Shown here: piece by piece, positions 9,427 to 18,111 of the stretch
Layout of the letters: the number at the start of each line of letters is the position of its first letter
Position numbering within the stretch: the first letter of the stretch is position 1
Source of the DNA: JAAXGX01 sp965203565
Lineage (GTDB): Bacteria; Acidobacteriota; Vicinamibacteria; Vicinamibacterales; UBA8438
Reading direction: 5' to 3'
Length of the DNA: 64,000 nt
NCBI GenBank assembly: GCA_965203565.1
Contig: OZ241896.1
Location: forward strand, 2,356,001 to 2,420,000
Translations under genes and position numbers: made by a program
The notes under the pieces: generated by a model
Database searches by the model: none
Seen by the model: the letters and a program-made list of their open reading frames with translations, nothing else
Told to the model about the DNA's origin: nothing

Positions 9427-12384
9427 CTAGAACCGGAACCCGAGCGCCATCCGGAACGTCCGGCCGCCGGACGTGCCGGGGAGCCAGCCCGGATAGTCGC
9501 CCTCCGACGTCCCCTGGCCGTTCCTGCTCCCTTCGGTGTACGTCGTCGGGATGCCGAGCGCGTCGAGCGGACCGTCGGCGTTCGGCTGCACGGTGGTGTC
9601 CCAGGAGATCAGCTTGTCGTTGTTGAAGACGTTGTAGAGCTCGAACTTCAGCCACGGCCGGAGCGTCCGCCAGACCGGGATCTGGTACTGCACCGACAGA
9701 TCGAACAGTCCGTACCCCTCGAACGTCTCCGAACCGCGGCCCTCCGAGTAGTAGATCGTCCTCGAGGACGGACCACTCTCCGGGTAGCCGAGTTCGTCGA
9801 TGATCCCCTGCTGCGTGGCGTTGACCGGCACTCCGGACGACGCGATGCTGTAGACCTGCCCCGAGTTGTACCGCCAGACGCCGCCGAGGTCGACGCTGCC
9901 GTAATACCCGAGGTCGAAGTGGTGGATCCCCCACAGCCGCGCCTTGTGGCGCTGGAACGCGGGGAGCCGCCCGAGCGGGAAGTAGCGGTCCGCCGGGGTG
10001 ATCTCCGGCCAGTCGAAGGCGTTCGACGAGATCGCCGGCTGGTTCGCCCCCTCGCCGGTGAAGTTCCCCTCGTTCCGCAGCTGCACGGTGTACGACCCGT
10101 CGACCAGGAAGCGCGGCGTCACCTGGTACCGCCCGTCGAACTGCAGGGCGTCGTAGCGGCGCTCCAGCAGGTCGGTGTTCCGGAACACCTGGTTGACGAA
10201 GGTCCCCCAGCTCCGGCCTTCGTGGAAGATGTCGGTCACGCCGGTCGTCAGGTCCTGGAAATCCTCGATGAAGTTTCCGGCCCGACGCAGGACGTACGTC
10301 CCCTTCACGTGCCCCCGGTCCCCCAGCGCGGCGCCGCCGGAGACGGTGAACTCCTTCGTGATCGGCGACTTCAGATCCGCGTCGTTCGCGACGTTTTCGG
10401 TCGGGAAGACCGCCAGCACCGTCCGGTAGTTGTCCGGGTCGAACCCGGGCGCGAAGTCGAGGCCCCGGCCGGCCGGTCCGGTGTAGATGCCGTACAGCAG
10501 GCTGGGGTTGCCGACGTTCGTGTTGTTGGCGAACTGCGAGTCGTTGTACCGGCCGGCGTAGTGCGACCAAGTCGCCTGGACCGTGTAGCGGCCGTCGCCG
10601 ACCGGGTCGTACGCCACGCCGAGCCGCGGCACGATCGAACCGGTGTCGACGGTGGTGATGCCGCCGCTCGCCTCGCTGTCGACCACCTCGCCGCGCACCC
10701 CCAGGTTCAGCGACAGGTGGTCGCCGAACGCCCAGTCGTCGTTCACGTAGAACGACAGCGTGTTGATGTCGATCCGCGCCCCCCGCTGCGGCAGCCAGTT
10801 CTGGATTATCGACGCGCCGGGGACGAAGACCGGGATCAGGCGGCCGTTCGCGTCCAGGAGCGGCGCGCCCGTCGCCCCGACGGCGTAGTCGGCGTTGAAC
10901 ACGTAGCCGGTCGACGACTGCGAGTTGCCGCCGACGGTGGTCGACGTGTACCGCTCGAACCCGCCCTTGATGCTGTGCGTGCCCAGGGTCGGCGTCTCGA
11001 CGAACCAGGTGACGTTGCCGTGGATCTGCCGGTTGTTCCGGTCCTCCGGGTCGGTCGAGTCGAAGTACGGCGCGTTGTAGTGCCCGAGCGCCTGGGTCAG
11101 CGTGATGAACGGGGAGTCGAAGATGTCGAGCGACGTCCCGCCGGTGCCGCGGAAGCCGAACCGCTTCTGCGAGAACTGAACCTCGGCGAACAGGTCGTCG
11201 GTGACGGCGCCGCGCCAGGTGGCGACGAACAGGTCGTTCGGCAGCTCCCGGTCGATGAGCGTTCGGGGTTCGATGCTGAAGCCGAACGTCGGCTGTCCCT
11301 GCGACCGCGGGTTCCGCATGTAGCTGCCGGACAGCGTGTGGCCCGGCGCGACCGTCCCGGTCAGCTTGATCTGGTTCCGGTTGTTTGCGGACGTCCGGGT
11401 GTACGGGATGCCGGTCTCGCTGAACGTCTCCTGCTCGTCGGTCTGATCGAACCGGCCGGCGTAGAAGAACCAGAGGCGGTCGCGCAGCACCGGTCCGCCG
11501 GCCGTCACCTCGTGGGTCTCGTTGTCCCACAGGTCGCCCGGCCGCTCGGTCACGCCGCTTCTCCGTTCGAACGGCGTGACCGACGTCCACGACGGCTTGT
11601 ACAGGTTGAGCCGCCAGCTGCCGGAGAAGTCGTTGCCGCCGCTCTTGGTGATCGTGTTGACGACGCCGCCGGAAAACCGGCCGTACTCGGCCGAGATCCC
11701 GGACGTGAGCACCTGCGACTCCTCGACCGCTTCCTCGATGTACAGGGTGTTCGCGTTGGCGAACACGTTGTCGTTGACGTCGACCCCGTCCACCAGGAAG
11801 ACGTTGTCGTAGGCGAACGCGCCGCCGATCACCAGTTGGCCGGCGTTGGGAGAGTTGTCGGTCACCCCCGGCTGCATCTCGGCGAGCCGGAACAGGTTCC
11901 GATCGATCGGCAGGGCGTTGAACTCCTCCGAGGTGAGGTTCGCGCTGATCTCGGTCGTCTCGATCGGGGTCGGCACCACGCCGACCACCTCCACCGTCTC
12001 GGCCACCCCGGCCGGGGCCAGCGCCGCGTTGACGCCGACGTCGCCGCCCAGCCCGACCGTCGCCGCCTGCTCGACGCTCTCGAAGCCGGCGATCTCGAAC
12101 CGGACGAGGTAGTCGCCCGGCGGGAGCGCGATGATCTGGTAGGCGCCGTTCGGGCCGGTGACCGTCGTGCGCACCCCTTGCAGCGCGTCGGAACTGGCGG
12201 TCACCGTCACGCCCGGCAGCACGAGGCCCTGGGCGTCGACCGCCGTCCCGCGGACGGCGCCGGTCTGGCGCCCCTGCGCCAGCAGATCCGCGCCGGCCCC
12301 GAGCGCCAGCACCGCGCTCAGGGAAGTCATCGCCGCCGCGCGGCGGAGAACGGGTCCGGGCTTGCAGACATCTGGTTTCTGCAT
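9427..12384 (-). CDS. TonB-dependent outer-membrane receptor with carboxypeptidase-regulatory-like N-domain
   Basis: About 985 residues from the ATG at 12384, preceded by an AGAGG ribosome-binding site. The signal sequence is AAAMTSLSAVLALGAGADLLAQ. A CarboxypepD_reg-like beta-sandwich follows (TGAVRGTAVDAQGLVLPGVTVTA ... PPGDYLVRFEIAGF). The plug domain contains VFLVDGVDVND, AEYGRFSGGVVN and TKSGGN. A long 22-strand-type barrel ends in FRMALGFRF with the terminal Phe recognised by the Bam machinery. Such acidobacterial receptors resemble SusC-type transporters of sugars or peptides; the ligand is unknown. The gene is monocistronic by position. Confidence 0.9.
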   Translation of the reverse strand: MQKPDVCKPGPVLRRAAAMTSLSAVLALGAGADLLAQGRQTGAVRGTAVDAQGLVLPGVTVTASSDALQGVRTTVTGPNGAYQIIALPPGDYLVRFEIAGFESVEQAATVGLGGDVGVNAALAPAGVAETVEVVGVVPTPIETTEISANLTSEEFNALPIDRNLFRLAEMQPGVTDNSPNAGQLVIGGAFAYDNVFLVDGVDVNDNVFANANTLYIEEAVEESQVLTSGISAEYGRFSGGVVNTITKSGGNDFSGSWRLNLYKPSWTSVTPFERRSGVTERPGDLWDNETHEVTAGGPVLRDRLWFFYAGRFDQTDEQETFSETGIPYTRTSANNRNQIKLTGTVAPGHTLSGSYMRNPRSQGQPTFGFSIEPRTLIDRELPNDLFVATWRGAVTDDLFAEVQFSQKRFGFRGTGGTSLDIFDSPFITLTQALGHYNAPYFDSTDPEDRNNRQIHGNVTWFVETPTLGTHSIKGGFERYTSTTVGGNSQSSTGYVFNADYAVGATGAPLLDANGRLIPVFVPGASIIQNWLPQRGARIDINTLSFYVNDDWAFGDHLSLNLGVRGEVVDSEASGGITTVDTGSIVPRLGVAYDPVGDGRYTVQATWSHYAGRYNDSQFANNTNVGNPSLLYGIYTGPAGRGLDFAPGFDPDNYRTVLAVFPTENVANDADLKSPITKEFTVSGGAALGDRGHVKGTYVLRRAGNFIEDFQDLTTGVTDIFHEGRSWGTFVNQVFRNTDLLERRYDALQFDGRYQVTPRFLVDGSYTVQLRNEGNFTGEGANQPAISSNAFDWPEITPADRYFPLGRLPAFQRHKARLWGIHHFDLGYYGSVDLGGVWRYNSGQVYSIASSGVPVNATQQGIIDELGYPESGPSSRTIYYSEGRGSETFEGYGLFDLSVQYQIPVWRTLRPWLKFELYNVFNNDKLISWDTTVQPNADGPLDALGIPTTYTEGSRNGQGTSEGDYPGWLPGTSGGRTFRMALGFRF

Positions 12385-12490
12385 GAAATACCTCTTGGGA
12401 GGAATCTGAAAGGGAAACAAGCGCCACGATTTATCACAACGGCTGCATACGGTCAAGTTGATTCCGAACCCGCTCGCCGGTCCGGTGCGC

Positions 12491-12510
12491 GGCTGCAGGC
12501 CGTCGGCGCA
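12491..12510 (+). repeat. 20-bp direct repeat, left copy
   Basis: GGCTGCAGGCCGTCGGCGCA occurs here and again, identical, at 12941-12960. The two copies bracket the decayed vapBC locus, and the exact distance between them is 450 bp. Confidence 0.8.
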
Positions 12511-12522
12511 CCCCGGCCGGCC

Positions 12523-12645
12523 TCACCCCCGGAGAGGGTTTCTCCACCGGAGTCCCGGAAACCGGGCGAAATCACCGTAGGCGCGATGATGGGGCGTGTC
12601 TTCGCGGTGCGCGTAGACCAGGACGTTGACGTCCGGCAGGATCAC
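12523..12645 (-). pseudogene. Truncated VapC (PIN-domain toxin) remnant
   Basis: A GTG overlapping the antitoxin stop (GTGA) opens a 40-codon frame beginning VILPDVNVLVYAHREDTPHH. This is the classical N-terminus of a PIN-domain RNase toxin with the first catalytic Asp. After about 24 residues the match ends (RFPGLRWRNPLRG) and a stop follows. A functional VapC has about 130 residues, so more than two thirds is gone and three of the four acidic catalytic residues are missing. The antitoxin upstream is intact. The break lies close to the left 20-bp direct repeat, which suggests a deletion. Confidence 0.75.
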
Positions 12646-12887
12646 TCCACGCCGTCCATGACGTCGATCAGCGCGGCGGCGTCGTCCAGCTCGACGCCCG
12701 GGCGCAAGCCGCCGGCGCCGGCGGTCGTCAGCCGCACGCGCTTCCGGCGGTCCCCGTCAGCGCGGCGACGCGCGAGTCGGGCGCGCAGCGACTCTTCGAT
12801 GATCGCCGTCAGCGTCGTGCCGCACCGGGCCGCTTCGCGCTTCGCCTCCAGCAGGAGCGTATCGGCAAGCCGGATCGTGGTCCGCAT
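12642..12887 (-). CDS. VapB-type ribbon-helix-helix antitoxin (orphan)
   Basis: An 81-residue protein. The N-terminus MRTTIRLADTLLLEAKREAARCGTTLT is a ribbon-helix-helix DNA-binding domain. The C-terminal half (GGLRPGVELDDAAALIDVMDG) matches the toxin-wrapping tail of VapB antitoxins. It should bind its own promoter and the VapC toxin, but the overlapping toxin gene is truncated, so it is an orphan. A consensus promoter lies just upstream with the -10 box only 8 nt from the ATG. Confidence 0.8.
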   Translation of the reverse strand: MRTTIRLADTLLLEAKREAARCGTTLTAIIEESLRARLARRRADGDRRKRVRLTTAGAGGLRPGVELDDAAALIDVMDGVE

Positions 12888-12895
12888 GATGCTTG

Positions 12896-12924
12896 AGCCT
12901 ACGGACGACGCATCAACATGTCAA
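12896..12924 (-). promoter_or_regulatory. vapB promoter, probable leaderless transcript
   Basis: On the minus strand, -35 TTGACA (12919-12924) and -10 TAGGCT (12896-12901) are spaced exactly 17 bp. The ATG begins 8 nt after the -10 box, so transcription should start at or within a base or two of the start codon. Confidence 0.6.
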
Positions 12925-12940
12925 CGGTCCGGACGTCAAC

Positions 12941-12960
12941 GGCTGCAGGCCGTCGGCGCA
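12941..12960 (+). repeat. 20-bp direct repeat, right copy
   Basis: Identical to 12491-12510. It lies upstream of the orphan vapB promoter, so the repeat pair encloses the complete remnant locus. Confidence 0.8.
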
Positions 12961-13016
12961 GGCGCGTTCGAGGCCGATCGCCTCCACCCGCTCGTGCAGC
13001 GGACCGCGAACCGATA

Positions 13017-13051
13017 CATGAAAATCTGATCGGAATTCGCAGATTTTCATG
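13017..13051. terminator. AT-rich perfect hairpin after a TonB receptor gene
   Basis: Perfect 12-bp arms CATGAAAATCTG (13017-13028) and CAGATTTTCATG (13040-13051) flank an 11-nt spacer. It lies 8 bp beyond the stop of the minus-strand receptor gene and is strikingly AT-rich for this genome. The likely role is terminator or 3'-end processing stem for the receptor mRNA. An operator role is possible but less likely by position. Confidence 0.5.
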
Positions 13052-13058
13052 GTTGAAG

Positions 13059-15809
13059 TCAGTCGCCGGTCCGCCAGGCGTGGGTGACCCGCACGTAGTA
13101 GAAGCCGCCGTTGAAGCCGAACGGCGTGAACTGGCTGTACCGGTTCCCGAGCCGCCGCCGCGCGAACGGGTGCTCGTCCGGGTAGACGTTCAGCACGTTC
13201 CGGCCGCCGAACGCCAGCGTGGTTCCGCCCCGCAGCGGAACGGCGGCCTCGAGGTCGAGGAGGTGCTTGCCGCCGTACCGGAGGAAGTCCTCCGTGTCCC
13301 ACCAGCCGCCGTAGAAGTGCAGCCGGCCGAGCAGGCGGACGGAGCCGAAGTCGTGGTCGACCGCCGCGTTCCAGCGGGTCTTCGGAACCGCTTCCTGCAG
13401 CTCCCGGACCCGGACTGCGTCAAGGGCGCCCGGATCGAAGCCGGTCACCGCGGTGTCGGTCCGGTTGAAGACGACGCTGAAGGCGGTCCGGCCGCCGAGC
13501 GCCGGCGGCGTCCAGGCTCCCACCAGGTCGACCCCCTGCGTCCGGGTGTCGAACGCGTTGGTGAAGAACCGGAAGTTCCGCAGGTCGCGGGCGCTCTCCA
13601 CCCCCTCGGCGACCAGGACGGCGACGTCCCGCGGCGTGAACCGGAAGTTCTGCGAGAGGCCGATCCGGTCGCGCAGATCGATGCGGAAGTAGTCGGCGGT
13701 CAGCGTGAACGGACCGGCGTCGACCACCGCGCCGGCCGTCACGTTGACCGACCGCTCCGGCTGGAGCGCCGCCGCGCCGTACAGGCCGGCGATCGTCCAG
13801 ACCGGCGGGACGGTGACGTTGAAGACCGAGTCGTTCGTCTCCTGATCGAACTCGACCGACGTGTTGAACACGTTGGCCTGGCCGGGCGTCGGCGCCCGGA
13901 ACCCGGTGCTGACGCCGCCGCGCAGTGCGAGCGCCGCGGCGACCCGGTAGCGCCCGGAGACCTTGCCGTCGGCGGTGACGCCGAAGTCGCTGAAGCGCTC
14001 GACGCGGACCGCCCCTCCGGCCGTCCAGACCTCCTCGGGGTCCCGGACCTCGACGTCGCCGTAGAGCGCGACGTTCGAGCGGCTCCAGGCGCCGGCCGTG
14101 AGCGGGCCGTAGCCGGGGAACCCGTTCGACGTGGCGGCGAACCCCTGCGCTCCGTACGGGCCGGTCACCCACGACGCGCGGTCGCCTGCGCCGGCCGTGA
14201 ACTTCTCCTGCCGCCACTCCGCGCCGGCGGCGACGTTCACGCGGCCGGTCGCGGCGTACGACAGGTCGAAGTTGAGGTTGACCTCCCGCTGGCGGTTCAG
14301 ACCGGGCCGGAAGTCGAGCGGCGTCGCCGGTCCGAGCGAGGCGTTGACCGTGTTGGTGATGAACAGGTCGACCTCGTGCGCGCCGACGCCGGCGCTCGCG
14401 TCCCAGATCAGGCCGTCCGCGCCCAGCCCGCGGAGGCCGGCGACGACCGACGCGTCCATCGACTCGCCGCCGAACTGCGGCGTGAAGCCGCCCGGCAGGA
14501 TCTCCTGGAACGAGAAGCAGTCCGGATCGTCGAAGACCGCCTGGAGCGCGGCCGGGTCGGGGACGTGCCGGACGATCGCCACCGCCGGGCAGTGCGCCGA
14601 GCCGTCCGGGACGCCGTCCCGGGCGTCGAGCGCATCGCCGATCAGCAGCGACCCGCCCCCGTCGGCGCTGTAGATCCCCCACCGGGTGTTCGGGTTGCGG
14701 AAGTAGAAGCCGCCGGTCACCTGCTTGCGGGCGTAGTTGGAGTGGCCGTAGAACTGCAGGCCGTTGTCGAACAGGTAGCCGAAATTGCCGAACAGCTTCA
14801 GGTCGTCGTCGATCTCCGGCGAGCCCCAGATCTGCACCGGGTCGGCGACGTGGACGTTACCGGCGTCGATCAGCGCCTGCGCGTCGTCCCGCTGCACGCT
14901 CCGGCTGGTCGGCCCGGCATTGCCGTACTCCACGCTCAGGTTGACGAACCCGGCCGCGCCGAGCGGGAGGCCGGCGTTGCCGGCGAACGAGTACGCCCGG
15001 CCGTCGCCGGCGCCGTGCACGCCGGTCCGGACCTCGACGGCGCCGCCCGCCCGGTCGTCCTTCAACTGGAAGTTGATCACGCCGGCGATGGCGTCCGACC
15101 CGTACTGCGCCGACGCGCCGTCGCGGAGCACCTCGACCTGCCGGATCGCTATCGCCGGGATGACCGAGACGTCCGGCCCCTGCGCGCCGTCGGCCGCGCC
15201 GTTGCCGAGCCAGTTGATGACCGCCGAGCGGTGCCTTCGCTTGCCGTTGACCAGCACCAGCGTGTGGTCGGGCGCCAGCCCGCGCAGGTTCACCGGCCGC
15301 ACGATCGTCGCCGCGTCGCTGATCGGCTGGGTGTTGACGTGGTACGACGGCACGACGCTGCGCAACTGGTCGCTCAGGTCCGCCGCGCCCCGGCTGACGA
15401 GGTCCTGGTACGGGATGGCGTCTATCGGAACCGGCGACGCCGTGATCGACCGCGGCTCGGCGCGGGTCCCGACCACGACGACCGTCTCCTCGAACTGCGC
15501 CTGCATCCGGACGTCGAGGTCCGCGCCCGGCGCGACCCCCGAGCGCACGACGGTGACGAAGCCCGTCAGGACGAACGTCAGCTCGTACGCGCCCGGGTCG
15601 AGCCCGGCGAACGCGAACCGCCCGGCGCCGTCCGTGACGGCGATCCGGGGCGGCGCGCCGGCCGCCGGGCCGCGCGCCTCGACGGTGACGCCCGGCAGCG
15701 CGCCGCCGGCGCCGTCCGTGACCGCGCCGGCGATAGACGCGCCCTGGCCCGCGGCGTCCGCCGCCGGCGCGCCGAGCAGCAGGCACGCGAGAACCGTTGC
15801 GCGCAGCAT
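13059..15809 (-). CDS. TonB-dependent outer-membrane receptor (plug with invariant-carbon-source type N-domain)
   Basis: About 916 residues from ATG 15809, chosen because MLRATVLACLLLGAPAADAAGQG is a good signal peptide; ATG 15854 would add 15 residues. After the signal come a carboxypeptidase-regulatory-like domain (SIAGAVTDGAGGALPGVTVEARG ... DPGAYELTFVLTGF), a plug (LVLVNGKRRHRSAVI, VEVLRDGASAQYGSDAIAGVINFQL), and a barrel ending HAWRTGD without a terminal aromatic. This plug type (NGKRRH, DGASAQYGSDA) is common in receptors for small organic or sugar-like ligands. It lies directly downstream of the PQQ dehydrogenase gene on the same strand (about 60 bp), so the two probably form one transcript and one uptake/oxidation module. 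Confidence 0.88.
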   Translation of the reverse strand: MLRATVLACLLLGAPAADAAGQGASIAGAVTDGAGGALPGVTVEARGPAAGAPPRIAVTDGAGRFAFAGLDPGAYELTFVLTGFVTVVRSGVAPGADLDVRMQAQFEETVVVVGTRAEPRSITASPVPIDAIPYQDLVSRGAADLSDQLRSVVPSYHVNTQPISDAATIVRPVNLRGLAPDHTLVLVNGKRRHRSAVINWLGNGAADGAQGPDVSVIPAIAIRQVEVLRDGASAQYGSDAIAGVINFQLKDDRAGGAVEVRTGVHGAGDGRAYSFAGNAGLPLGAAGFVNLSVEYGNAGPTSRSVQRDDAQALIDAGNVHVADPVQIWGSPEIDDDLKLFGNFGYLFDNGLQFYGHSNYARKQVTGGFYFRNPNTRWGIYSADGGGSLLIGDALDARDGVPDGSAHCPAVAIVRHVPDPAALQAVFDDPDCFSFQEILPGGFTPQFGGESMDASVVAGLRGLGADGLIWDASAGVGAHEVDLFITNTVNASLGPATPLDFRPGLNRQREVNLNFDLSYAATGRVNVAAGAEWRQEKFTAGAGDRASWVTGPYGAQGFAATSNGFPGYGPLTAGAWSRSNVALYGDVEVRDPEEVWTAGGAVRVERFSDFGVTADGKVSGRYRVAAALALRGGVSTGFRAPTPGQANVFNTSVEFDQETNDSVFNVTVPPVWTIAGLYGAAALQPERSVNVTAGAVVDAGPFTLTADYFRIDLRDRIGLSQNFRFTPRDVAVLVAEGVESARDLRNFRFFTNAFDTRTQGVDLVGAWTPPALGGRTAFSVVFNRTDTAVTGFDPGALDAVRVRELQEAVPKTRWNAAVDHDFGSVRLLGRLHFYGGWWDTEDFLRYGGKHLLDLEAAVPLRGGTTLAFGGRNVLNVYPDEHPFARRRLGNRYSQFTPFGFNGGFYYVRVTHAWRTGD

Positions 15810-15870
15810 CCTCACGCGGTGCGAGGCGTCGTCCACGTGCGCAGCGGCATGCATGACCCGTCTCGCGGCG

Positions 15871-17895
15871 CTACTCCGGCAGGGCGAGCGCGACGTATTC
15901 GCTCGGCAGGTCCTCCCAGCCGACCGTGACGACAATGTACTGCCGGCCATCGACCATGTAGGTCATCGGCGCGGCGGTCACGCCGCCCGGCAGCTCCATC
16001 TCCCGGACGACCTCGCCGGTCGCCTTGTCGTAGGCGCGGAACGCCTTGCCGCCCGCGCCGCCCCAGATCGGCTGCAGGACGACGACGCCGGCGTTCCCAC
16101 CCTCGCCGAGGAAGACGAGCGACTTCGTCACCAGCGGCGAGACGCGGCCCGGCTGGCCGAGCGGCGGCAGGTCCAGATGGCGCAGCGCCGGATGATCGCG
16201 CGGCCCGTCGCCGTTGGCGACCGACCAGAGGATCTCTCCCCGGTTGAGGTCTATCGCCGCCAGCCGCCCGTACGGCGGCTTGAAGAGCGGCAGTCCCCGC
16301 GGCCCCTCCACCTGCGCGAGCGAGTCGACGACCAGCCGCATGTCGGAGCGGGGATGCTCCGACGGCACGATGCCGATGACCGATTCGCTGTGGACCGACG
16401 GGACGTACAGAATGCCGGTCTCCGGATCGACCGCCGCGCCGCCCCAGTCGGCCCCGCCGACGACCCCCGGCATCTGAAGCGTCCCCTTCGTCCCGCCCGG
16501 CGACTCGTCGATCAGCGACGGCGGGGTGAACAGCGGACCGCTGACGTACTGCTCGAATATCTCCAGCGCCTCGCGCCGGAGCTCGGGCGTGAAGTCGATC
16601 AGGTCGTCGACGCTGGTCCCCTGCTGATCGAACGGCGGCGGCCGGGTCGGGAACGGCTGCGTGGGCGCGTACCACTCGCCCGGCACGTCGCCGCGCGGCG
16701 CGGGGCGATCCTCTATCGGCCAGATCGGTTCGCCGGTGACGCGATCGAAGACGTAGGTGAACGCCTGCTTGCTGACCGCGGCGACCGCCTTGACCGGCTC
16801 GGCGCGCCCCGCCACCCGGAGGTCGACGACGTTCGGCGCCGCCGGGAAGTCATAGTCCCAGAGGCCGTGGCGCACCGCCTGGAAGTGCCAGACCCGCTCG
16901 CCGGTCCGCGCGTCGAGGCAGACGATGCTCTCGGCGAACAGGTTGTCGCCCGGCCGGTATCCGCCGTAGTAGTCGTTGGTCGGCGTCGAGAGCGGCACGT
17001 AGACGTAGCCGAGCTCCGCGTCGGCGCTCGCCCACGCCCACATGTTCGTGTGCCCGGTGTACTCCCACGACGGCCGGTCCTCGTTGATCGCCGTCAGCCA
17101 CGTCTCGTTCCCCGGCTCGCCCTCCTGCGGGACGGTGCGGAAGCTCCAGAGCTGCTCGCCGGTCCGGACGTCGAAGCCGCGCACGTCGCCCGGCGGCCCC
17201 TCCTTGAGCGCCGGCGCGGTGGGACCGATGATGTCCAGGATCATCGACCCGATCACGACGACGTCGCCCACGACGATCGGCGGCGACCCCCAGCTGAACG
17301 CGTCGACCTCCCGGTCGAACCCCTGCCTGAGGTCCACTTCGCCGCCGTCGCCGAAGTCGGGAAAGCGCGCGCCGGTCCGGGCGTCGAGCGCCACGAGGTA
17401 CGCGCCGACCACGGCGATCACGCGCGCGTCGCCGCTCCGCGGGTCGTCCCAGTAGGCGACGCCGCGCGTCTGGCGCGCGCGCCGGAACGGCTCCCCGCCG
17501 CGGTCCGGCGGCGTGTCGAACCAGAGCGCCTCGCCCGTCTCGGCGTCGAGCGCCGCCACGGTCCCGAGGCCGGTGCTGACGTACAGCCGTCCGTCCGCCA
17601 TCAGCGGCGTGTTCTGCGAAGCGACCGGCGCGTCGACGTCGCGGCCCTGCCGGACGGCGTCCGGAATGACCGACTGGCGCCAGACGATCTCCAGGCGGTC
17701 GATCGTCTCGGCGTTGATCTGGTCCAGCGGCGAGTACTTGGAGCCGGCCGCGTCCGACCCGTAGCTCCGCCACTCGACCTGCTGCGCCCGAGCCTCCGGC
17801 GCCCCGCCGGCGACGGCCGCGATCGCCGCCAGACCCACCGTCTTCACCAGACAGCCCGCGGCGAAAGACCCCGCTGCATTCGAGCGGCGATGCAT
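15871..17895 (-). CDS. PQQ-dependent dehydrogenase, membrane glucose-dehydrogenase-like
   Basis: A 674-residue periplasmic quinoprotein. After the start MHRRSNAAGSFAAGCLVKT and a signal (AAIAAVAGGAPEARAQ) comes an eight-bladed propeller. Tryptophan-docking repeats include YSPLDQINAETI, TGEALWFDTPP, RTGEQLWSFRT and LNRGEILWSVANGDG. Family-diagnostic stretches are VRHGLWDYDFPAAPN, GGADWGGAAVDPETG and LPPLGQPGRVSPLVTKSLVFLGEGG, which resemble the catalytic part of membrane-bound glucose dehydrogenase without its N-terminal five-helix anchor. It should oxidise a sugar or alcohol and pass electrons to ubiquinone or a cytochrome. No pqq biosynthesis genes are in the window. The reading frame extends far upstream of 17895, but homology begins here. 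Confidence 0.9.
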   Translation of the reverse strand: MHRRSNAAGSFAAGCLVKTVGLAAIAAVAGGAPEARAQQVEWRSYGSDAAGSKYSPLDQINAETIDRLEIVWRQSVIPDAVRQGRDVDAPVASQNTPLMADGRLYVSTGLGTVAALDAETGEALWFDTPPDRGGEPFRRARQTRGVAYWDDPRSGDARVIAVVGAYLVALDARTGARFPDFGDGGEVDLRQGFDREVDAFSWGSPPIVVGDVVVIGSMILDIIGPTAPALKEGPPGDVRGFDVRTGEQLWSFRTVPQEGEPGNETWLTAINEDRPSWEYTGHTNMWAWASADAELGYVYVPLSTPTNDYYGGYRPGDNLFAESIVCLDARTGERVWHFQAVRHGLWDYDFPAAPNVVDLRVAGRAEPVKAVAAVSKQAFTYVFDRVTGEPIWPIEDRPAPRGDVPGEWYAPTQPFPTRPPPFDQQGTSVDDLIDFTPELRREALEIFEQYVSGPLFTPPSLIDESPGGTKGTLQMPGVVGGADWGGAAVDPETGILYVPSVHSESVIGIVPSEHPRSDMRLVVDSLAQVEGPRGLPLFKPPYGRLAAIDLNRGEILWSVANGDGPRDHPALRHLDLPPLGQPGRVSPLVTKSLVFLGEGGNAGVVVLQPIWGGAGGKAFRAYDKATGEVVREMELPGGVTAAPMTYMVDGRQYIVVTVGWEDLPSEYVALALPE

Positions 17896-17965
17896 CCCGC
17901 CTGACGGCGTTGTTCGTCGGTTGCGTATGCCCAATATGCGCCCCTCACGCCTTGTCAGCCGGGCG

Positions 17966-18013
17966 CCTCGCCGCTCTCGGCGCCCCGCGGGGTTCCACCA
18001 CGGGCTGTAGAAT
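17966..18013 (-). repeat. Dispersed intergenic repeat, copy A
   Basis: A 48-bp element. Read on the minus strand it begins ATTCTACAGCCCGTGGTGGA and continues through AACCCCGC to GCGGCGAGG. It matches copy B (38792-38839) at 45 of 48 positions, in inverted relative orientation. The plus-strand 3' end forms TAGAAT, a possible -10 box. Confidence 0.75.
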
Positions 18014-18111
18014 GCTCCGCATGTCACGCCTCGACGCCGGTGCGAACCGTGCGGTCCTCGGCGGTCGATCCGCCGGACGTCGCGATTATAGTCGGAGCCG
18101 CCCGGATTTCG

